DNA from: Phytophthora sp. 'mugwort'
Taxonomy: Eukaryota; Oomycota; Peronosporomycetes; Peronosporales; Peronosporaceae
DNA length: 64,000 bases
Direction of reading: 5' to 3'
NCBI GenBank assembly: GCA_033558025.1
Contig: JAUCEF010000009.1
Span: 1,364,001 to 1,428,000 of the forward strand
Shown piece by piece: positions 58,741 to 64,000 of this stretch (positions are counted from its first letter, which is position 1; the number at the start of each line of letters is the position of its first letter). A model generated the notes under the pieces. It saw only the letters and a list, made by a program, of their open reading frames with translations, searched no databases and was not told the DNA's origin. Made by a program: the position numbers and the translations under genes.

Positions 58741-61482
58741 GGATCTAGGCTGCATTTCGTATTACAAACTAGAAACGAGATAGAGAGATACACTTGACTT
58801 GGTCTTCTATTCGGAATAAATTGGTAACCCAACTTTTATTCGTATCTCACATTTTGGAATATTACGGGCGAGAGGACCGTCCAGCCGGATCAAAATATTA
58901 TATACTGGGCTGACCAGAGTATGAAGTACCGTAAAATTCGGATTCAATAAGACGGTGGTAAAAGGTTTGCTGCTTATACAAATATCATTAAAAACTATAA
59001 CTTTTATGAGTAGTAAATGTTTTGAATCGTTCAGCACCATTCACTCAACGCAGGCAGCTCCATGCCATCCATCCTCTCCCCCGCGTTGGCGATGATACGT
59101 CGCCCAAAACAACAAGAATAAAGTCTAACTGAAGGCACTTGACTGCGGTACGATGACCGCGATAACAGCAACAGCAACCGTCGGCGTCTACCGCTCGACG
59201 TGGTGCTACTAGAAAAGCCAACATACCGCAATTAAAATGGCAGCACAGGATGTCCCCACCAAGCTCTACACTACTCGCAAAAAATCCATAGAGAATCGTG
59301 GCTTGGAAAAAAGGTAAGTTCAATTTTTTTATCGCATTTTGGCACGTAAAATACTTATATTCCTGCTTAGACTTCTGGATTGATTGTGCAAATACGGAAA
59401 ATCAATATATCTGCGTCCATAGTGTTCATCTTGCTAATATCGTCTCGGTACGACCCGGATCGCTTCAAAGCACACAGCAGAGGTGGAAATATCTCGATTC
59501 TTAGAATCTTTCTAAATCGTAATTGCCTGTCAATAAAAGGATCACACACAAGGGTCGAAAGAAACGCCAAGACATGAAGGTAATTATCTAAATCTTGTTC
59601 TTTGTGTTCAGATTAATGTTTACTACGTTTTGTGATTTGGTGATACATAGCTTCTTACAAACGTATTTTCGCAGTCAATTCAGCATATCATAGCAGGAGA
59701 TGGCATCGTTTATGGGGAGCGAGGCGGTGCAAAGCTCGCCGACGTGTTAAAAATACCAAACGCCCATATTCATCGATATGGCCGGCAAGCCAACCGTTGA
59801 TTTTACGGGAAACGCAACTGTGGACGTGCAGCAACACGAGGACCGCCGCTTACGAGTCACACACATATCGACGGAAGATATGGCCTATGGACAGAAAAAA
59901 CGATCCCATACAAAATCTCAGTGCAAGCGCAGACTACAAAAGGACGTTGGTTATGGCCTATCATTGTGATTTCTTATTTATTATCTTTGTTTTGACGAAT
60001 ACGCGCCAATCAAAATTGTCTTCCTTCAAAATTATAAAACTATTATAGTTCGGCGAAGTTGTAAAGACTATGTCAAATTTATTGTAGTCAATCTCGGAGA
60101 TACTCGTACAGGTGCATTCATTATCATGTACTTATACACAATACAAGTAACCTTCGAAATATTTAGTATTCTTTCACAGTAATATCGTAACTAAATTTAA
60201 TTTCGGATAGTTTGAAATCTCATTAGTCTTATTATTCTGTTCGCGACTGCCTTTAAAATGAAAAGGATAAGCAGATCTTACTTTCATCAAATTAATGTCA
60301 AGTGGCAATAGAAACATGAACACAAAATTCTTAGTATTAACATACTGGACTCAAAATACAAGATAAATAAATTCGACGCATAAATAGTGTGATCCGACTG
60401 AAATTGGTTAAAATCCTTGTCATAGTGAACGGTCGGGAAAATTTGACAAGAGTGGTATAGGCCATAAGCTTCGTACAGGCCATATCTTCTGTCGATATGT
60501 GTAACGAAGATGCCACGGCGAGGGGGAAGAACAGGACGTTTAACCATAGCTTGCCGGAGAAGGACTCGATCTTCGTTGTCTGTGACGTTTAAGGGCGACC
60601 TTCTAAGCATCGGTAGGGCTCCGTCCCTGATCAAAACAAAATGCGGTGATCTAGCTGATGTAATACAGCGAACAGTTAGCAAAAGTAAATATTGTTTGCG
60701 GACTCCTTGACAGTCTTTCGATATGGCATAACTTGCCTGGTGAATATGAGACCACACAAAACGAAACGATACTAGTAAAACAACCTTCTTTCCACTAAGC
60801 TGGTGCATTCGAAAGCACTCGTCGCGATCTTTCAATTCATGTACTCGCTGCCGTCAAAATGCAACTTCGCGCAAAGATACGGCAGTTTGAATATTTGAAT
60901 AATTCAAATTACTATTAGGTTCGTTTTTTTATTGACTGCTTTGGGGTATGTTTGGCGAGGAATCCGAATATGCAATCCATTGTCGCCAATCATCACTGGA
61001 ATGTGTTCAAATTTGAGTTTAACGTTAAGTTCGCACAGCGGTGATACTATCATTTCAAGACGGCGTTAACTATTATTTTAAAACGAGTGGCATTAAGTGT
61101 CATATAGTCGGACACGATTCCTGAGTTCACGCGTTTCCTCCACCCTTCTTCTTGCGTTCACGACTTTCCCTCTCGATCGATCTAGCCATACTTTCCTATT
61201 CTGAAGTCGGCGCAGAGTATATACTGTCATTCTGGAACGCTTGGGGACGTACTGACGGATCGAATTATAGATCTAGGTACCTTTTCATCATTAATCGTTG
61301 GTCGAGGCAGGCTTCGCAAGGACACAGTGAGCGATCGCTTCGCATGGCCCTTATCGACCTGAACTCTGTCGTAAACTCTTTTTTCTTAGGTAAGGTATAT
61401 TGTGTTACTATCTCAATCGCTTGAGCTGAACTATAATAACCATTCCAAGCAGGGATTCACATCCTGCTCAGTCCGCGTGCTT

Positions 61483-61484
<2 letters not shown>
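58741..61484. other. AT-rich, mostly featureless
   Basis: No gene is supported. An ATG at 59237 opens 26 codons and is followed by GTAAGT at 59310, which looks like a first exon, but no second exon in frame could be found. A minus-strand 182-residue frame (60287-60835) has no known domain. Confidence 0.4.
59861..60502. repeat. inverted repeat, 26-bp arms 590 nt apart
   Basis: 59861-59886 is the reverse complement of 60477-60502 with one mismatch. Similarity extends weakly outward in translation (VTHIS on the plus strand, VTHID on the minus strand), so these are diverged copies of one sequence in opposite orientation. Confidence 0.75.

Positions 61485-61513
<29 letters not shown>
61485..61513. 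repeat. (CT)n microsatellite
   Basis: About 14 CT units. It lies just beyond the 3' end of the minus-strand LINE, where it would read as a (GA)n tail. Confidence 0.95.
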
Positions 61514-61515
<2 letters not shown>

Positions 61516-61621
61516 GCACCAGCGACTATGCGTTTCTCGACTCTAAGCACCTCCATCTCCCTCCGCTTATGCTAATCATCGGCATCCCCTTCCGGCTGAT
61601 GCACTTTCCCTTCACTCTCTA

Positions 61622-62360
61622 TCAACTGTTGGACATCCTCTTGCATTGCTCAGTCAACCCTGAGCGAAGCGTTAGGTCAACTCCGTCATTGTCAAATGTC
61701 ACCTCTTGACTACTTTTACTATCCATCGCACAATTGGCTAACCTGTCCGCCATCTTGTTATGCCTTCGGTAGTGATGATTCCAGCTCTCTACACCTATCA
61801 GATCTTCCATATTCCTCATTAACCGATACCAGTGTTGCAGTCGTCTGGATTTGGGTTGCTGCCGTCTTTCCACCATGCCTATAATGAGCGCACTGTCTCC
61901 CACCACAATGATTCTTCTCCACCCCTTTTCATTAACATACTGTAGCAACTTGTACAGAACTATGAACCGCATTATTCGTCATTGAGGGCCTGTTCAGCGA
62001 CGTCGCTGGCGCCCACGCAAGTCTTTGAGTTCTTCTATCCTCTGACATCTCAATTACCACACTCCCACTCCACCCGGGCCAGGATTCCTCTCTATCCTCC
62101 GTCGAAAACCAACCCGCGTGACGCTGTCCGCTCTCTCTACCGCCTCGTTGTCCCGCCCTTGGTGCCACATGTTGCTGATGTACTCTGCCACTTTCATACG
62201 TGGCACCGACTGCTGTGTAAGTGGATACATTCTCATTCGGTACCATACATACGCCTCGTTCACGCCTCGCCTGACGCCTTTCAGAGCTTCCTGCAATGTC
62301 AACGCCTTCACCCCGTCCGGATGTAGTCTGGCTATGTGTCATCTCCACACTACCGTCAGC
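61622..62360 (-). pseudogene. LINE C-terminal RNase H domain
   Basis: On the minus strand the last 116-residue frame shows LLQYVNEKGWRRIIVVGDSA with the catalytic Asp, and HYRRHNKMADRLANCAMDS, the final RNase H motif. Upstream (62000-62350), in two frames, are NPGPGGVGV and TNNAVHSSVQVA, the first strand and the site of the Glu, which is lost. A RT-proximal remnant (LTLQEALKGVRRGVNEAYV) precedes. Inactive. LINEs with a terminal RNase H are a distinct clade from the two plus-strand LINEs in this window. Confidence 0.7.
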
Positions 62361-62399
62361 GTGACTGCTACGCCACCCGCCACATTTCGCTCGTCACGC

Positions 62400-63991
62400 T
62401 ATGTAATGTATCCCAAGGATCCACACCCTGCTGGTGACCCCATCACGTGAGCCATTCCGGTGTTTTGTTGAGCCTGAATCCAAAGATGTCCATTACAGCG
62501 AGTAACTCTGTCGTAAACTCGACCCAGGTCATGCAGGAAAGGCTCATCATTCGGGAGAATGCGACATTCGACCACTCCAGGCGACTCACTGCGCATCCTG
62601 AATTGACTTGACGTTCTTGTACATGTCCTCCACAATCAACTGGTAGTCACGAAAGTCATTTTCGTCCGAAAGACAGAGACATTCATTTCCACTAGATGAC
62701 TGTTCAATCACCCGTCAACTGGTCTATTGTCCAGCAATCTTGCCGCTACACGTGTTTTTTCCATCTGGTCAAAGCCACGATCACACGCATTTCTCCTGTG
62801 TCCCTTAACGAAAAACTTGTAGTTGACCTCTTTAATCCACTCGAGATGAACGACCAGCAGCAAAAAAAAAGCTGCTTTTATTTTGCCCTCCGCAGTTATC
62901 GGCGTAAACAGTGAGTTTGATCGGCTTCATCGGCAGGATCACCTCGTCCAGCATGTGTGTAGCATAGAGTTGATCTCATTCGTTCGTTTCCCTGGCTCCC
63001 TCTCGCTATATAGAAAATTGTACTGCTTGCCGGTATTCGCGACGGCAACACCAAAGACGTGGACCCACACAAGCGACATAAAGTACCAATCTGACGGAGT
63101 CACGGATGGTATCGTATAGTTTTGGGAGATATTCATTGTAATGACGACAGTCGTGTCTGAGCACTCAGCCATGTCTTGCTTGTACACAAGTCTAGAATGG
63201 TCACTATAGCGGAGTTAGAGAAAAATAATTTTCAAGTCCAGTGCACAACAACAACAAAAATGATACCAAACGACTTACCTCATGATGCGCGATCCGTGTG
63301 TGTGCTTGCCGAGCAACTCAGTCGAAGCAACTCTTGGTACCCCGCGCAGACTGGACTTGTATATCGTACAGGCGTGGCAGACAATACCGGGGCGACTGGA
63401 TCCTCATAGTCGGGCAATTCGTTGAAGCAATCAATCGGAAACTGGACAGATAGGGCGCTTTAAATCGATATTAACTGCAACTAACGCGAGCTTCAGCTCA
63501 TCGTGTAGTCTCTCTCACGTAAAATAAGATGGGGTCATCGTATACTTGTCCGTAGACACCACTTTCGTCACCTTCACACCCTTCAGTCTCTGACAATGGA
63601 CACAAACTGGTACCACCTCACCATCTCGAGAATCCAGGTCCTTAATCCACTCCACCTTCCAGTTGATATCCAGTGTAGCAGCATTGTCATTGAAGAGCCA
63701 ACCGTGCGGTTTAACACCGATAATACCGTCATCTAGCAGCTTCTTGTACCGAGCTATTGTAGGCGTAGACACCCCATAGCATGCACAGGAAGCGCTACGG
63801 CAAACAATACCAACAACAAACGGCAAGTAATAGCTAAAAAGCTGGCGCTGTCCAGTTCCACGACGCCGCACTGGAACACCGGCCTCCATCATAACTGCTA
63901 ACGCATTCTTGATGCTAGTCCTTTTTTCCACAGAAGTCATGGCGTCGACCGAACTATCGAGCCTTTCAATCTCTGCTGCTTTTCCTGCCAT
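62400..63991 (-). pseudogene. DUF7869-like transposon-associated protein, decayed
   Basis: Read from 63991 (the gene may start beyond the window). The 158-residue first frame has YGVSTPTIARYKKLLDDGII and VEWIKDLDSRDGEVVPVCVH, ending PSYFT at a stop near 63517. Later frames give MNISQNYTIPSVTPSDWYFM, NTGKQYNFLYSEREPGKRTN (63000-63130), VNYKFFVKGHRRNACDRGFD (62770-62840) and FRMRSESPGVVECRIL (62555-62600). The order matches a family of large proteins in oomycetes, fungi and animals now grouped under DUF7869, which behave like domesticated or mobile transposon genes. Stops at about 63515, 63440 and 62930 make this copy inactive. Family name from memory. Confidence 0.6.
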
Positions 63992-64000
63992 ACATTGTTG

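Noticed and set aside
59237..59310. First exon of a spliced gene (26 codons then GTAAGT)
   Set aside because: The acceptor candidate near 59370 leads to a stop after four codons, and no other in-frame exon was found.
1..64000. RxLR or Crinkler effector genes
   Set aside because: I looked for short secreted proteins with a signal peptide followed by RxLR or LxLFLAK-type motifs and found none that held up.

Overview
The window looks like a stretch of an oomycete nuclear genome, most likely a Phytophthora-type genome. The grounds are short GT-AG introns of 54-96 nt, a mitochondrial Lon protease of eukaryotic type, and a dense mosaic of transposon families whose protein signatures (LINE, Ty1/copia, Ty3 chromovirus, DIRS-like tyrosine-recombinase element, hAT, piggyBac, MULE) are typical of oomycetes. 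There is no sign of bacterial operons, CRISPR, rRNA or a clean tRNA gene. The species assignment is inference.

Layout. 1-12.2 kb is a transposon graveyard: a hAT tail, a LINE whose endonuclease part lies inverted inside its reverse transcriptase, a DIRS-like RT region, copia pol, and a fuller hAT. 12.8-14.7 kb holds a decayed ankyrin-repeat gene. 15.4-24.9 kb is the only island of intact host genes: two tandem spliced hotdog thioesterase-like (THEM6-type) paralogues plus a truncated relic of a third, a three-exon mitochondrial Lon protease, and a seven-exon coiled-coil protein with a central F-box-like segment. All run on the minus strand. 25.4-28.4 kb is a decayed piggyBac element that still has a recognisable intron. 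29-34 kb has a GC-rich palindromic patch, a minus-strand MULE and unassigned sequence ending in a tRNA-like (SINE-like) segment.

34.0-51.25 kb is one long Ty3/gypsy chromovirus with two LTRs, a degenerate gag-protease-RT-RNase H-integrase-chromodomain and, unusually, a decayed antisense coiled-coil reading region between pol and the 3' LTR. A 3.65 kb LINE sits inside the 3' LTR, bounded by a perfect 15-bp target-site duplication. 53-58.7 kb is a chain of broken pieces: gypsy gag-pol, then piggyBac, MULE and a DIRS-type tyrosine recombinase. 58.7-61.5 kb is largely featureless apart from an inverted repeat. The end carries a minus-strand LINE RNase H and a minus-strand gene of the transposon-like DUF7869 type that runs to the window edge.

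The most interesting host-gene observation is that one thioesterase paralogue stops exactly where its sibling continues and thereby ends in Ser-Lys-Leu, the canonical peroxisomal targeting signal. This suggests that a stop-codon change may have relocated the protein. Other points of interest are the antisense coiled-coil region, strong GATC/GGATCC enrichment across the chromovirus, long hairpins near the thioesterase genes, and the F-box-like coiled-coil protein, which I cannot name.
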